A stretch of DNA of 64,000 nt, from assembly GCA_029706075.1 (NCBI GenBank), contig JAINUG010000114.1, positions 558,001 through 622,000 on the forward strand. The letters are read 5' to 3'. Below are positions 44,134 through 54,719 of this stretch, piece after piece. The position numbers and the translations under genes were made by a program. How positions within the stretch are numbered: position 1 is the first letter of the stretch; the number at the start of each line of letters is the position of its first letter. The stretch comes from Aldrovandia affinis (lineage: Eukaryota; Chordata; Actinopteri; Notacanthiformes; Halosauridae). Under the pieces are notes generated by a model. It was not told the origin of the DNA, made no database searches, and saw nothing but the letters and a program-made list of their open reading frames with translations.

Positions 44134-44687
44134 CACTACCATTCAAAAGTTTGGGGTCACCTGCTGGAAACTATTTTTATCTCATAATTGACAATGCTTT
44201 ACACCGTATACATTTCTGTAAATACTTTAAAATGACAAAAAAACACATGTAACAATGAACAAAATGAACATCAAAGAAATGTTCAAGAAAATTATATTGA
44301 AAATTGAATCTTGGATTCCTCAAAATAGTCACCCTTTGGCGTGAGAATAGCCTCACAAACAGTGGCCATTCGGTTAATAAGTTTTAGCAGGAAATCACCC
44401 GACATGTTTTCCCAGCTATCCTGCAGCAATTCCCAGAGAAACTTGTGGGTTGCTTTGCTTTGACTCTTCCTTTCCAGTTTGTCCCATACAAGTTCTATGG
44501 GATTGAGGTCTGGACACTGGGCAGGCCAGGTCTTTAGTTTGAGTTGTTGTTCACATTCCTCCTTCACCAGATAGTTCTTGCACAACTTCAAGGTGTGTTT
44601 CAGGTCGTTATCTTACTGAAGAATGAAGGAGTGCCCGATTAGCCATAGTCCAGATGGAAGGTGACCCCAAACTTTTGAACAGTAGTG
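44134..44687 (-). mobile_element. Tc1-like element, internally deleted
   Basis: Terminal inverted repeats of 27 bp starting CACTACCATTCAAAAG (left) and CACTACTGTTCAAAAG (right complement) are flanked by TA on both sides (44132-44133 and 44688-44689). At 554 bp it keeps only the last part of the transposase. It lies inside the ZBED hAT. Confidence 0.95.
44292..44591 (-). pseudogene. Tc1 transposase C-terminal part
   Basis: The frame has WPAQCPDLNPIELVWDKL, which includes the third catalytic residue region of Tc1 (SPDLNPIE), then ELLQDSWENMS and LINRMATVCEAI. The N-terminal DNA-binding domains and first two catalytic residues are deleted. Confidence 0.93.
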
Positions 44688-44705
44688 TACAATAAACCTC
44701 GCAGT

Positions 44706-45794
44706 CAGGGGCAATTTTAGGATTTGTCCTTTAGGGGGGCTCAGCCCACAATGAGAATGTGAGATGTACACATGCAAAGCATAAGCCAAAAAACTTAATT
44801 AATTTACTGTTATATTCCCCAAAACAAAAACACCACAATGGTGGTTGCTCTCAAAGTGGCAAACTAACAAATAAATACTGACTCCAAATGCCATGAAAAA
44901 GGGGTTTTAAAATGTGTATATGAAGGTGCCAACTGCCAACTAAAGGTTGTGAAATTACCACTGTCCAATCTACAGCAACTGTGTGATGCAATTGCATCTG
45001 CATGGACCAACATTGCTGTGGAATGTGTCCATGACTGACATCAATGTTTGTCCATGCTGCAATTTTGGTAATTTAGGACCTATATCCTTATCCCCCAAAT
45101 CATTCCGATCAAAAGATGCTGCTGCCTGTGCTTCACAGCCTATATCCTGCTCACTCTCTGTCTTAACATGCGGCCTCTCTGTCCTGCTCTCCCTCTCTCT
45201 CTTCATAGGTCTCTCTGGCCTGCTCTGTCTCTCTCCTCCCCCATGGCCTCTCCCTCTTCTCTCTCCTTGTACTGTGACAATCACAAACAAACAACACTTC
45301 TACTTAACTAGGAAAATATTTTTCAATGTAAAGGGGTGTTATGATTAGAATGAAACAAACCTTTCTCAATATCCACGAATAAGTGTACTAAGTGTACTTC
45401 TAGACAGTATTTAAAGTGTAAAAGGGTGGAAGAAGTGGAAGAACAAAAAACAACTAGATGTGAAGTTAGCATTACTATAAGACATCTACCTTCTTTCAAC
45501 ATCCGTTGATATCGCTTCAGCGGGCTAGGTGACACACTGACACTAACGCTAATAGCAGCTTATTTTTGGATAATTATTGCTCATTGGATATTAGAGATGA
45601 TACAAGAGTTTTCTCATTGTTTCTTGCTGCCATTGTTTTCAGTCAATCTACCAGCTTGCACACTTTGGACAAGAACCCAAAGTCCGAGGGGCTTAAATTA
45701 ATTTGAGAAAAGAATGACTAAATATTTTCAGAGGGGCTGAGATGAAAGACATGGGGGCTAAAGCCCCCGTAAATAGGGTCTAAAATCACCACTG
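44706..45794. mobile_element. Non-autonomous hAT element with 8-bp target duplication
   Basis: CTCGCAGT occurs at 44698-44705 and again at 45795-45802. The ends are CAGGGGCAATTTTAG and, at the right (complement), CAGTGGTGATTTTAG. The 1089-bp interior has no transposase frame, though GGGGGCTCAGCCC and GGGGGCTAAAGCCCCC near the ends form small hairpins. It interrupts the ZBED hAT coding sequence. Confidence 0.93.
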
Positions 45795-46661
45795 CTCGCA
45801 GTCCAGAAAGGTTTGAAGTGCAAGGCAGCCGACTGTCTACTCGGTAAGGTTTGCCGAATTGTCTTTTTGCATCTTAGCACCACAGTGGCCGCTGTCTTGA
45901 AAGAAAAACAATCCATGTTGAACATTCCGAAGTACACACTTATCCAAGATGTCACTACGAGATGGAACTCTTCATTCAACATGCTTGAGCGTTTCTTAGA
46001 GCATCAAACGGCGGTGTATGCCGCTCTTCCTCGATCAGGAAGTCAGATGAGAAATTGACCTGGGCAAGTTAAGTGAACACAACTTTTACAGCGCCGAGGA
46101 AATGAACCTGCTCAGGCCAGTTCAAACAGCAACAACGGTGATGTGGAAGGAGAAGAAACCCACAGTCTGGATTGTGGCTCCAGTGCATGCTAAACTTCTC
46201 ATGCACTTCAGAGTCTGTGAAGAGGTTCCGCCACTCATCACAGAAATGAAGACCGTAATGACCAAAGATTTGTAGGACAGATACAGCGACACGGAGAATG
46301 TGCTCAATGTTGCATCAGCCCTTGACCCAAGGTTTAAGAGGTTGCCTTAGTTAGTGTAACAGAGAAGAATCTGATCTATGAAATCAGATGCAGGCTGCTG
46401 CTTTGAGGGACAAAACAGTAAGTTGATCATATTTAGAGTTGTGACATGCATGGTAAAAAAAATAACGTTGAAATTTAGTAACTGCTCATGTTTTTATTGT
46501 ATTCAATGCTTAATTACAAATGATTAAATAATGCTTGAATTAAATTGTATATATTACTCTTGTCAACACCAGATGCCTTCTGAAGATAGAGATCTTCATC
46601 ACAGGCACCTGGGGCTGACCCAACAGGTTTGTGTATAATTAAATTAAAATGATTCAAACAC

Positions 46662-47012
46662 GGCGGCACGGTGGTGCAGTGGATAGCACTGTCGCCTCAC
46701 AGCAAGAAGGTCTCGGGTTCGAATCCAGGCTGGGGGCCTTTCTGTGCTTGCATGTTCTCCCCGTGTGCGCGTGGGTTTCCTCCGGGTACTCCGGTTTCTT
46801 CCCACAGTCCAAAGACATGCACGTTAGGCTAATTGGAGAGTCTAAATTGCCCGTAGGTATGAGTGTGTGAGTGAATGGTGTGTGTGCCCTGTGATGGATT
46901 GGCGACCTGTCCAGGGTGTATTTCTGCCTCTCGCCCGGAACGCATGCTGGGATAGGCTCCAGCCCCCCGCGACCCTGACCAGGAATAAGCGGCTTAGATA
47001 ATGGATGGATGG
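46662..47012 (+). mobile_element. tRNA-headed SINE with GATG tail and 13-bp target duplication
   Basis: ATGATTCAAACAC lies at 46649-46661 and 47013-47025. The head begins GGCGGCACGGTGGTGCAGTGG (A-box region) and has a B box GGTTCGAATCC at 46716-46726. The body has the well-known fish phrases GTTTCCTCCGGGTACTCCGG, CCAAAGACATGCACGTTAGG and CTAAATTGCCCGTAGG, and the tail is ATGG repeats. The clean duplication marks a fairly recent insertion in the ZBED hAT. Confidence 0.95.
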
Positions 47013-47545
47013 ATGATTCAAACACATACACACACACACACACACAACATGGACATACATTCAGTGAAAATTGGTAAACCAAAGCTATGGTCTATATTGG
47101 TATAATGGTGTTGTGCAGTTGGTCAGCTACAAGTGATGTGTATTTTTTTTTTCTTAAACAGACTGTGGTCCTGCTCCAAATAAAAAATCCAAGGCAATGC
47201 ATGAGCTGCTTGAGATGTCTTCTGTGACTGTCGAGAAACAGACACAGTGAAGAAAACTTTGACATTTCCAGTGATGAAGTCAGAGCATACCAAGACAAGG
47301 AGCCTATGCCTCTTACCAGTGACTGTTTGCTATGATGGAGAGAGCAGGAGTCAGAGTTCCCTGTGCTTCCAAACCTGGCTAAAAGGTTTTTGTTCATTCC
47401 CGGTATGAGTGTACCTGTTGAACATGTCTTCAGCACTGCTGGAGACATTGTCAATGCCCAAAGAGCTGTACTGACATCCAAGCACATAGACCAGTTAATA
47501 TTCCTGAAAGCAAATCATTGCAAATAAAGGTAAATGCAAGTAAAG

Positions 47546-47880
47546 GTAAAGCAAAGTGCTCTTTGTTGCTATTTGTTATATAGGACATCTAGGAGAGTTG
47601 CTGGGAAAGGAAATTAGGCTAAATTAGGCAATAGATTCTCCCAGGAAGTGAGATGCTGTAATATTTATTGATCAAGATATTTTGATTTTCAAGCTAGTCC
47701 TCCAAACAGCAGTAAACATAATGATACATTTTATGTTGATGGCTTTATTTAAAGGTCAAACTAGGCTAAATTTGAGAGAAATCAAAAAGCAGAGATAAAT
47801 GAATCTGTTTGTTTACTGGAATAGAGCACTAACCATTGGATCTGAATAAATCCTATTCGGGATGTACTGGGTTGTCTTTA
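47546..47880. other. Unannotated interval
   Basis: Sequence between the hAT transposase end and a Tc1 relic. No hAT terminus could be made out. Confidence 0.4.
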
Positions 47881-47899
47881 TTTAATTATGAAAGCATAA

Positions 47900-48270
47900 T
47901 TCACATATATACCCATTTCATTTCTAAAATGTGTCATGTCGAATTGAACCAAAGCGATTTTCTGATTCATGGGGAAGGGTATAAAAACATTGCTAAAGCA
48001 TTGAAAGCACCCAGGAGAACAATGGGCTCCATCATTGTGAAATGGAAGAAGTTTGGAACCAGCACAACTCTTCTTAGAGCTGGCCATCCGGCCAAACTCA
48101 GTAACCAGGCAAGAAGGGCCTTGGTCAGGGAGGTGACCAAGAACCCAATGGCCAATGAAGAGAGCTTCAGAGTTCCTCTGCAGCAATGGGAGAACCTGGC
48201 AGAAGGACAACCATCTCTCCACCACTCCATCAATCAGGCAGTTGAATATGTTGATTTTATAGCAACCTGA
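47900..48270 (+). pseudogene. Tc1 transposase N-terminal relic
   Basis: The frame contains HGEGYKNIAKALKAPRRT, GSIIVKWKKFGTSTTLLRAG, HPAKLSNQARRALVREVTKN and PMANEESF, the two helix-turn-helix domains and linker of fish Tc1. It then jumps to VPLQQWENLAEGQPSLHHS, a region normally further downstream, so most of the catalytic domain is deleted. Terminal repeats were not recognised. It differs from the Tc1 copies at 24540 and 44134. Confidence 0.88.
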
Positions 48271-48516
48271 AAATACAATTTTTGGTTGGCATGCAAAACA
48301 ACTAACTGGCATTGGAATGTAATTTTTTTTTGTTATTCATGGTACCCATTCACACTACTGGACAATGTTTTATTTATTTTTCTTAGCAAATATATATAGT
48401 AGTACTCAGTGGTGGGCCGTCAGGGCCTGCAAGGCCTTCTCTGCTGGCCTAAAAAATATCTGAATCACAGACTGATGTTAATTATATTTTTTCCATGAAT
48501 ACTTATTGGAGACAAG

Positions 48517-49025
48517 TTGGAGAAAAGAATAGACGACATCGAGCAATACTCGCGTATTGACGACCTGATAATCAGTGGTTTGAAAACCAAACATCGATCC
48601 TTTGCCAGCGTTACTGCGGCAAATGGTGTGGATGATCCTTCGTTAATCGAGACGGATTCACTGGAGAAACAGGTCGTGGACTTCTTCAAGAGTAAGAACA
48701 TGCCCATGGAAAGCCATTACATCGGGGCTTGCCATACACTCCCCCGGAAAGACAGCCCAACGCCGGCTAGAATAGAAAGCACAAAACCGGGCTCCTGAAG
48801 CAGGGCTTCAAGCTGAAGGGGACGGACGTGTATGTGAATGAGCATTTAACCAAGAAGAATGCAGATATTGCAAAAGAAGTGCGTAAGCTTCGAAAAGAAA
48901 ATAAGATCAAAGCGACTTGGACGAGGAATTGTAAAGTTCTGATAAAGCTGAATGGAGCGACGCCGGAGGATGAAGAAGTGAAGGTGATCAAAGAGATTGG
49001 TGCTCTCGAACAGTACAACAAGTGA
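48517..49025 (+). pseudogene. LINE-C ORF1 protein, frameshifted
   Basis: The first frame (48517-48798) reads MEKRIDDIEQYSRIDDLIIS and then SLEKQVVDFFKSKNMPM and SHYIGACHTLP, the RRM-like region of CR1/L2-type ORF1 proteins that follows a coiled coil. Near 48790 the phase changes, and the second part has VNEHLTKKNADIAKEVRKLR and TRNCKVLIKLNG. The N-terminal part of ORF1 is missing, so the LINE is slightly 5' truncated. ORF1p binds the LINE RNA. Confidence 0.82.
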
Positions 49026-49355
49026 TGGCCAGTAACATTAAGAAGAAACCTCATGGACTGAAAATCAGGCAATGTATCAGATCAACTGTACAGATGATTT
49101 TGTGGTTCGTGTCTTCATATTTAATGGTCTGCGAGCGCCCCATGAACTGTGCCAACTGGCCTACATCTTTATCTACGTGCTTACCGGCACCCGGAGTGGG
49201 CGTCGGCCTGCACCGCAGCCAGCGGACTGGCAGTCGACCCTCTCAGGGAAAATGGAACCGTAGGAGAAACGGTCATTCAAGGAGCATCGACAGCCTGAAC
49301 GTGAGTCTGATCCAACAAATGATCCGCTGCTTATGTATTGAACTATCTTTATTCT

Positions 49356-52325
49356 ATGGCATTGATTAACTCACTTCCCATTAATGCTGGGGCATCCATC
49401 CCAGCTGAGAGCGATTCTATAGATGACAGTAGCCGTTTAATGTTAATGGACTTGATAAATGAATATGACCAGGTACAACTGAAAACATCTGAATACACTG
49501 ATCACCACATACAAGATATGGAACATGATATAGACCCGGACAATAATTTTCTCTTCAACATCAACGAGAACTGCCATTACTACACAAGTGAACAGTTTAA
49601 TGAGAATATTGATTGTAAGGGAAAATTGTCAATTATTCATTTTAATAGCAGACATTTGAGCAAAAACTTCAGAGACATCAAGGACTATCTACAAACCTTT
49701 TCTAAATCATTCCACGTCATTGCAATTACTGAATCCTGGATTACTGATGGGAAGGAGACTGATTATGAACTGGATGGATATGACTTGATCACTGTAAATA
49801 GGCAGAATAAAGGAGGCGGAGGAGTAGGGATTTATTTGGATAAGGCACTGCGATTTAAAGTAATAGAGGATATGACAGCTGCAATTGATAACTTACTAGA
49901 ATGTTTAACAATTGAAATTTGCATGGAAAAGACTAAAAATATAATAATTAGCTGTATATACAGAACGCCAGGCACAAGCATTGAAACCTTCACAAACTGG
50001 ATAGAATCCATGTTTTCAAAGAAAAGAAACAAAGTTGTTTTTGCTTGTGGAGATTTCAATATTGACCTGCTAAATCCAAGTAAACATAAGGCTATAGATA
50101 ATTTCATTGATACAATGTACAGTGTGAGCCTATTTCCTAAAATCACCAGGCCCAGTAGAATTACATCTCATTCTGACACCTTAATTGACAATATTTTCAC
50201 AAATGACATTGAAAACAAAACAGAGAGTGGGTTACTAATCAAAGATATTAGTGACCACCTACCAGTTTTTGTGGTGTATAATGGTAACTACAAAATAAAC
50301 AGGCCAGATAAGCAAATACAATACAGACGAATGAGGACAGAGGAATCCATTAATTTGCTTAAAAATGACTTGATGGAGCAGAAATGGGATGTGATCTATG
50401 AAAATGGTGATTTAAATAGTGCTTACGATACATTCATGAGCATGTTTAAGTCGTTGTATGATAAAAAATTGTCCAGTGAAAGTGTGGAACTGTAAAAAGA
50501 AATACATCAGTTGTCCCTGGATCACAAAGGGATTACAAAATGCCTGCAAAAAGAAAAGCACTCTTTATAGAGAGTTTATTAGATTAAAAACAGAAGAAGC
50601 AGAAAATAAATATAAAAAATATAAAAACAAGTTAACGCATATTATAAGGGCATATAAAAAAGATTATTATAAGAAAATTCTAGAAGATAATAAAAACAAT
50701 ATTAAAGGAATATGGAATTTATTGAATAGCATAATCAGAAAAAGTTCTGCATCAAACAAGTATCCACAATACTTTATTGATAAGAACAAAGAGAATTATA
50801 ACATAGAAGAAGTGGCTAACAGTTTTAATAAATTCTTTGTCAATGTGGGGCCAGATTTGGCAGAAAAAATTCCGGATCCAGGGACAACTGGTGTAAAGAT
50901 GGAGAAATTGGTGGAAAGAAATCCCAGCTCGATGTTCTTGAAGGCAGTTGATGAAAATGAAATTTTAAACATTGTAAATAATTGCAAGAACAAAAGGTCC
51001 ACTGATTTTCAAGACATTGACATGGTACTAGTAAAACAAGTAATAACGGGAATCTTAAAACCATTGACGCATATATTTAACTTATCATTTCAAACCGGGA
51101 CTTTCCCAGGTGGAATGAAGACTGCTAAAGTTATACCTCTGTACAAAACTGGGAGCAAGCACGACTTCACACACTACAGACCTGTTTCTTTACTTCCTCA
51201 ATTCTCCAAGATATTAGAAAAACTATTCAACATCAGGTTAGATGCTTTCTTAGAAAAGCATCAATTACTCTCTGATAGTCAATATGGATTTAGATCCAAC
51301 AGATCAACATCATCAGCAATAATATAATCAATAGAGGAAATCACAAATGCCATTGAAAAGAAACAACATGCAATTGGAGTATTTATCGATTTAAAAAAAG
51401 CATTTGACACAATCAACCATGATATATTAATACGTAAATTGGAAAAGTACGGAGTAAGAGGAGTTGTTCTAGATTGGATCAAAAGTTATCTTGACAGGAG
51501 AAAACAGTTTGTGAAGTTGGGGGATTATTGCTCATCATGTTTGGACATTGCTTGTGGAGTACCTCAAGGGTCAGTATTGGGTCCAAAATTGTCCATACTG
51601 TATATTAATGATATATGTAAAGTGTCCAAGCTAATGAAATTAGTCCTGTTTGCTGACGACACAAATATCTTCTGCTCAGGGGACAATCTGGTTAAGTTAC
51701 AGAGGGATCTCACTGAGGAAATGATTAAACTAAAAATTTGGTTTGATTATAACAAATTATCACTAAATTTGACCAAGACTAAAATTATGCTATTTGGAAA
51801 CTGTAAAAGAGATGTGCAGTTACAGATTGAAATAGATGGGGTGGAAATTGAAAGGGTGTATGAAATAAAATTTCTTGGAGTTATAATTGATGATGTAATC
51901 AGTTGGAAATCACATATAATATCACAATAACTATCCTGCAGAAGAAAGCGATACGTATCATTCATAAGGTTGGATATTTGGACCATACTCATCCACTATT
52001 TCTACAGTCCAAAATAATAAAATTTACGGACATTGTAAAGTATCAAACTGCTCAGGTAATGTATAAAGCTAAAAATAATAAACTCCCAAACAATATTCAA
52101 AAATTATTTCATGTAAGACAGCTTAGTTATAATTTAAGGGGGAAATTAAATTTTGATAGGTTCAGTATTCGAACAACCATGAAAAGTTTTTGTGTTTCAA
52201 TTTGTGGTGTGAAGCTGTGGAACAGTTTGAATGAGGAGATCAAGCAGTGTCCAAACATGAAACAGTTTAAAACAAGATATAAACAGATGGTTTTCCAGAA
52301 TTACAGTGATGAAGATGGGCTTTGA
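49356..52325 (+). pseudogene. LINE-C ORF2 (APE endonuclease and reverse transcriptase)
   Basis: Endonuclease, 49620-50290: LSIIHFNSRHLSKNF, IAITESWITDG (catalytic glutamate), ACGDFNIDLLNP and ISDHLPVFVVY. A frameshift near 50490 leads to the linker, and the RT reads TAKVIPLYKTGSKHDFTHYR, PVSLLPQFSKILEKL and SQYGFRSNRSTSSAI. A stop follows at 51325-51327. In the same phase come [27 protein letters not shown] and FADDTNIFCSGD (catalytic aspartates), with KFLGVIIDDVISWKSHI. Near 51925 about 45 residues are deleted; the end reads LQKKAIRIIHKVG and KLWNSLNEEIKQCPNM. The frame disruptions are few, so the insertion is not very old. Confidence 0.93.
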
Positions 52326-53393
52326 CGTCTTAATACTTGTTCACACGAGTAGTTAGCTGAGTGATAAGCAGGATTGGTCTTGGGGGTGGTGTCGCGTGTG
52401 GTGGTGGCTTGGCCATCCGGGACGGCTGACTTCACAGTTGCTGTGCAGCTGGCAGTCGGGGGTGGCGGAGCGGCCATGGCGGAGTGATGCCACAAATAGG
52501 ATTATGAATATGGTGTGGCTGTGTGTTTGTGAGTAGGAGTGTATGCATGGGTATGTGTATGAATATGTATATAAGAGTGTATGGGCATGTATACATATAG
52601 GTATATATGTGTGTATGTATGTGTATGTGTAGGGTGTATAGTTATGAAAGTGCAAGGTTTGCAAGCTGAGGTATATAAATGGTATTACCAAAATCTCGTA
52701 ATGAGTGCGAAGGAACCAAGTAAAAATTGTGACCTGTAAATATAGTTTGAAGAAAAGGGGTGGGATTGAAAGTTTTTTTTTACTTCTTCCCACTCCTTTT
52801 CAAATATGTTGTGGCATTCTTTTATTCTCTATTGTTGTGGCTATTCTGTTGCAAATTTGTTGTTGGAAAATTTTTTGTTGCATGCATATTTGAAATAAAC
52901 ACTTCATTCATTCATTCATTCATTCATTCATTAAATAATTCCAAATGGTCTGTCCGCTTCCTTTCATAGCTTTTCCCCTGATTGCACTGCTTCCAGACGT
53001 GTATTTTCATATTAAAGCATTTAACCAATCACATTTCAGCCATCATTTGTTGCCAGGGTCAAATAAATCTGCCTGGAGGCCTTCACAATCAGTTCTGCAG
53101 GCCCTGTAACATAAAATAAGTGTTGATCAAACTGTTGCTTCAACCAATCAGATTTTGAGTTGGGGACACGAAGGCCTTCTAGAAGACCTAGGTAACGTCA
53201 GCGTATTCACACCCTTTGATTGGATAGTCAGAGAGTGTCTGACTATGATGTAATGTGATTGGTTAAATGCTTTAATATGAAAATACACGTCTGGAAGCAG
53301 CACAAGCAGGGGAAAAGCTATGAAAGGAAGCGGACAGACCATTTGGAATTATTTAATAAGTATTCATGGACAAAATATAATTAACATCAGTCT

Positions 53394-53606
53394 GTGATTC
53401 AGACATTTGAGCGGACATTTTCAGCCCTAAAGCGAATTAAAACTTATGCCAGAAATACGAAAGGGCAGGCTCGACTTTCAGCATTAGCTTCGATGGCGAT
53501 AGAAAAGGACTTCTTGATGGAACTGAAACACACGGATAATCTGTACGACAGAGTAATTGAACTCTTTTTGAGGAAAGAAAGGGGGATGGATTTTGTGTAC
53601 AAATAA
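53394..53606 (+). pseudogene. hAT transposase C-terminal dimerisation region
   Basis: About 70 codons in one frame contain FERTFSALKRIKTYARNTKG, ARLSALASMAIEKDFLMEL and YDRVIELFLRKERGMDF, then a stop. This is the end of TTF-type hAT transposases (SALKRIKTxxRN motif). The rest of the transposase is absent. It directly follows the right arm of the inverted repeat. Confidence 0.9.
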
Positions 53607-53783
53607 TAAGGATTTTTGGTGAGTAAAATGTTGCTATTTTCCTAAATAATATTGCAATTTTATGAGGTTATTATTGATTATTTTTTATGTGTGTCGCAGC
53701 TGTAGCACCCCGGGTTTGTTTCTTCAGTAAAGGCATTTATTCTGGATACATGAGTTATCTATCTTCGATGCAACGGCAACGGC

Positions 53784-54288
53784 TGTCTGTTCGGTTTGTT
53801 TTTGCACTTTGTTTATTTATCTTTCTTCAGTCATGTTTCATTCTCGTTCTGTTCCACGTCTGTCATTGTTCCTGTTCGAGTTCCTCTCCTTGTCTTGTCA
53901 TGCACTTCGGGAAATTCGATGTTTCGGTTTTTAGGGAGGAGGAACGCATAAAGAAATCTGCGTGCGAATAAAGCGGAACGTGAGAAGCGTACAGAGATAG
54001 GACGAGACAGAATGACAGCGATAGTTAGAAGCGTGAGATAATTAGTGATTAGTAGTGTTAGTAACTTAATCTAAATCCCTAATGTTAGTAGATTAGTTGG
54101 TTAGTACTATATACATCTAACTAATATATACAAAGTGTAATTAGAAAGTAAGAAGGAAGTAAAACGAGATTAGAAACGAAGAAGGAAAAACCGAAACATA
54201 GAATTTCCCGAAGTGCATGACAGAACGAGAATGAAACATGACTGAAGAAAGATAAATAAACAAAGTGCAAAAACAAACCGAACAGACA
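53784..54288. repeat. Foldback with perfect 69-bp arms
   Basis: 53784-53852 is the exact reverse complement of 54220-54288. A second block, 53898-53932, is the complement of 54186-54220 with one mismatch. The left arm has 45 extra bases (53853-53897) that the right arm lacks. About 250 bp of loop separates the arms. Both arms belong to a dispersed repeat (see 54055-54290 and 15430-15790). Confidence 0.97.
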
Positions 54289-54290
54289 CT
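54055..54290 (-). repeat. Dispersed repeat, copy 2
   Basis: It is homologous to 15430-15790 along most of its length, with substitutions and short indels. It overlaps the right arm of the foldback. Its complement resembles Gypsy LTR sequence in the TTACTAATCTACTAACG-type stretch, so an LTR origin is possible. Confidence 0.75.
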
Positions 54291-54411
54291 CAAAACATAA
54301 CAATAAGATGGCTTTTATAGCCATAAAATAGTTATTGAGGGGTGGATTGATTCAGACGGAGCACTATTGAAGGCCTAGGTGTGAAATGCACGGCCCGCCA
54401 CTGGTAGTACT

Positions 54412-54719
54412 GCATAAAAAGCAGGGAGTCAGGGGCAGAGTTCTTCACTTAAGTAGTAGCCTACGTGTGAAGGAAAGACTTTGAAATATCAAACATACTG
54501 TATGAAGACATTTGACCCAAATTGATCTCTGGGAATACATGCGCTTGACATTGCAGCTGACATTATGCATGTGCAAGGCTGTTGTGGCCCTGCGAGAATT
54601 ACATACAGTGTTTGTCCATGCCATGTTGAAGCATTCGGCTACATAAAAAAGTATTGTACAGACTGACGGCCTTATTTTGACCATTCAAAAGGCCAGCTGT
54701 CCAGATTGGTACTTGGGAG
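54412..54719. other. Unannotated interval
   Basis: No coding motif or repeat end is recognised between the two hAT elements. Confidence 0.45.

Larger units (their letters stand above)
43400..47527 (+). pseudogene. ZBED-type hAT transposase, in pieces
   Basis: A BED-like start (KSAVWNHIGFTMKDG, with the finger damaged) lies at 43410-43480. The N-terminal part reads MNVVEPRYTIPNRQHFSE, ALTTDGWTSSSTEAY and THTGCHLAQCPKR near 43720-44000. After the two DNA insertions, 45803-46340 reads CKAADCLLGKV, DVTTRWNSSFNMLERFLEHQ (the conserved RWNS of hAT) and LNVASALDPRFKRLP. After the SINE, 47380-47527 gives the C-terminal dimerisation region, SVPVEHVFSTAGDIVNAQRA and LTSKHIDQLIFLKANH. Stops and frameshifts are present in each part. 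A cut-and-paste transposase, now dead. Confidence 0.9.
41599..47545 (+). mobile_element. ZBED-type hAT transposon, decayed and repeatedly invaded
   Basis: A likely left end TAGGGGTGTAATG with ATCGATGCATCGAT lies at 41599. The transposase is spread over 43400-47527 in the same orientation. The element has been split by an L2 (41854-43363), a Tc1 (44134-44687), a non-autonomous hAT (44706-45794) and a SINE (46662-47012). No right terminus was recognised, so the right limit is only the end of coding similarity. Confidence 0.65.
48508..52930 (+). mobile_element. LINE-C: Jockey-superfamily LINE (CR1/L2-like), nearly full length
   Basis: It has ORF1, an APE endonuclease and an RT in order, a TG-rich 3' region (52500-52650) and a TTCA repeat tail (52903-52930). 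Its limits are exact: the hAT sequence ATGAATACTTATT (to 48507) resumes with AAATAATTCC after the tail, and the uninterrupted form is seen in complement at 53340-53365. No target duplication longer than 2-3 bp can be claimed. Confidence 0.93.
48459..53402. repeat. Long inverted repeat of the hAT, interrupted by LINE-C
   Basis: The left arm is 48459-48507 joined to 52931-53036, and the right arm is about 53245-53402. Shared phrases include GAATCACAGACTGATGTTAA, CCAAATGGTCTGTCCGCTTC, CACGTGTATT-type CAGACGTGTATTTTCATATT and TTAAAGCATTTAACCAATCAC. The arms total about 155 bp each. The right arm runs into the transposase C-terminus. It shows that part of the hAT was duplicated in inverse orientation before LINE-C inserted. 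Confidence 0.92.
48407..54403 (+). mobile_element. hAT transposon with perfect 8-bp target duplication, holding a LINE
   Basis: GTAGTACT lies at 48399-48406 and 54404-54411. The ends are CAGTGGTGGGCCGT at the left and, as complement, CAGTGGCGGGCCGT at the right. Inside are a Jockey-type LINE (48508-52930), a large imperfect inverted repeat (see 48459-53402), the transposase C-terminus (53394-53606) and a foldback (53784-54288). Without the LINE the element is about 1.6 kb, so it is non-autonomous. Confidence 0.95.

Noticed and set aside
46654-47082. 142-codon minus-strand frame
   Set aside because: It is antisense to the SINE, a known non-coding repeat.
52353-52793. 146-codon minus-strand frame with many histidines and tyrosines
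   Set aside because: It derives from the TG/TATG-rich 3' region of LINE-C and is low complexity.
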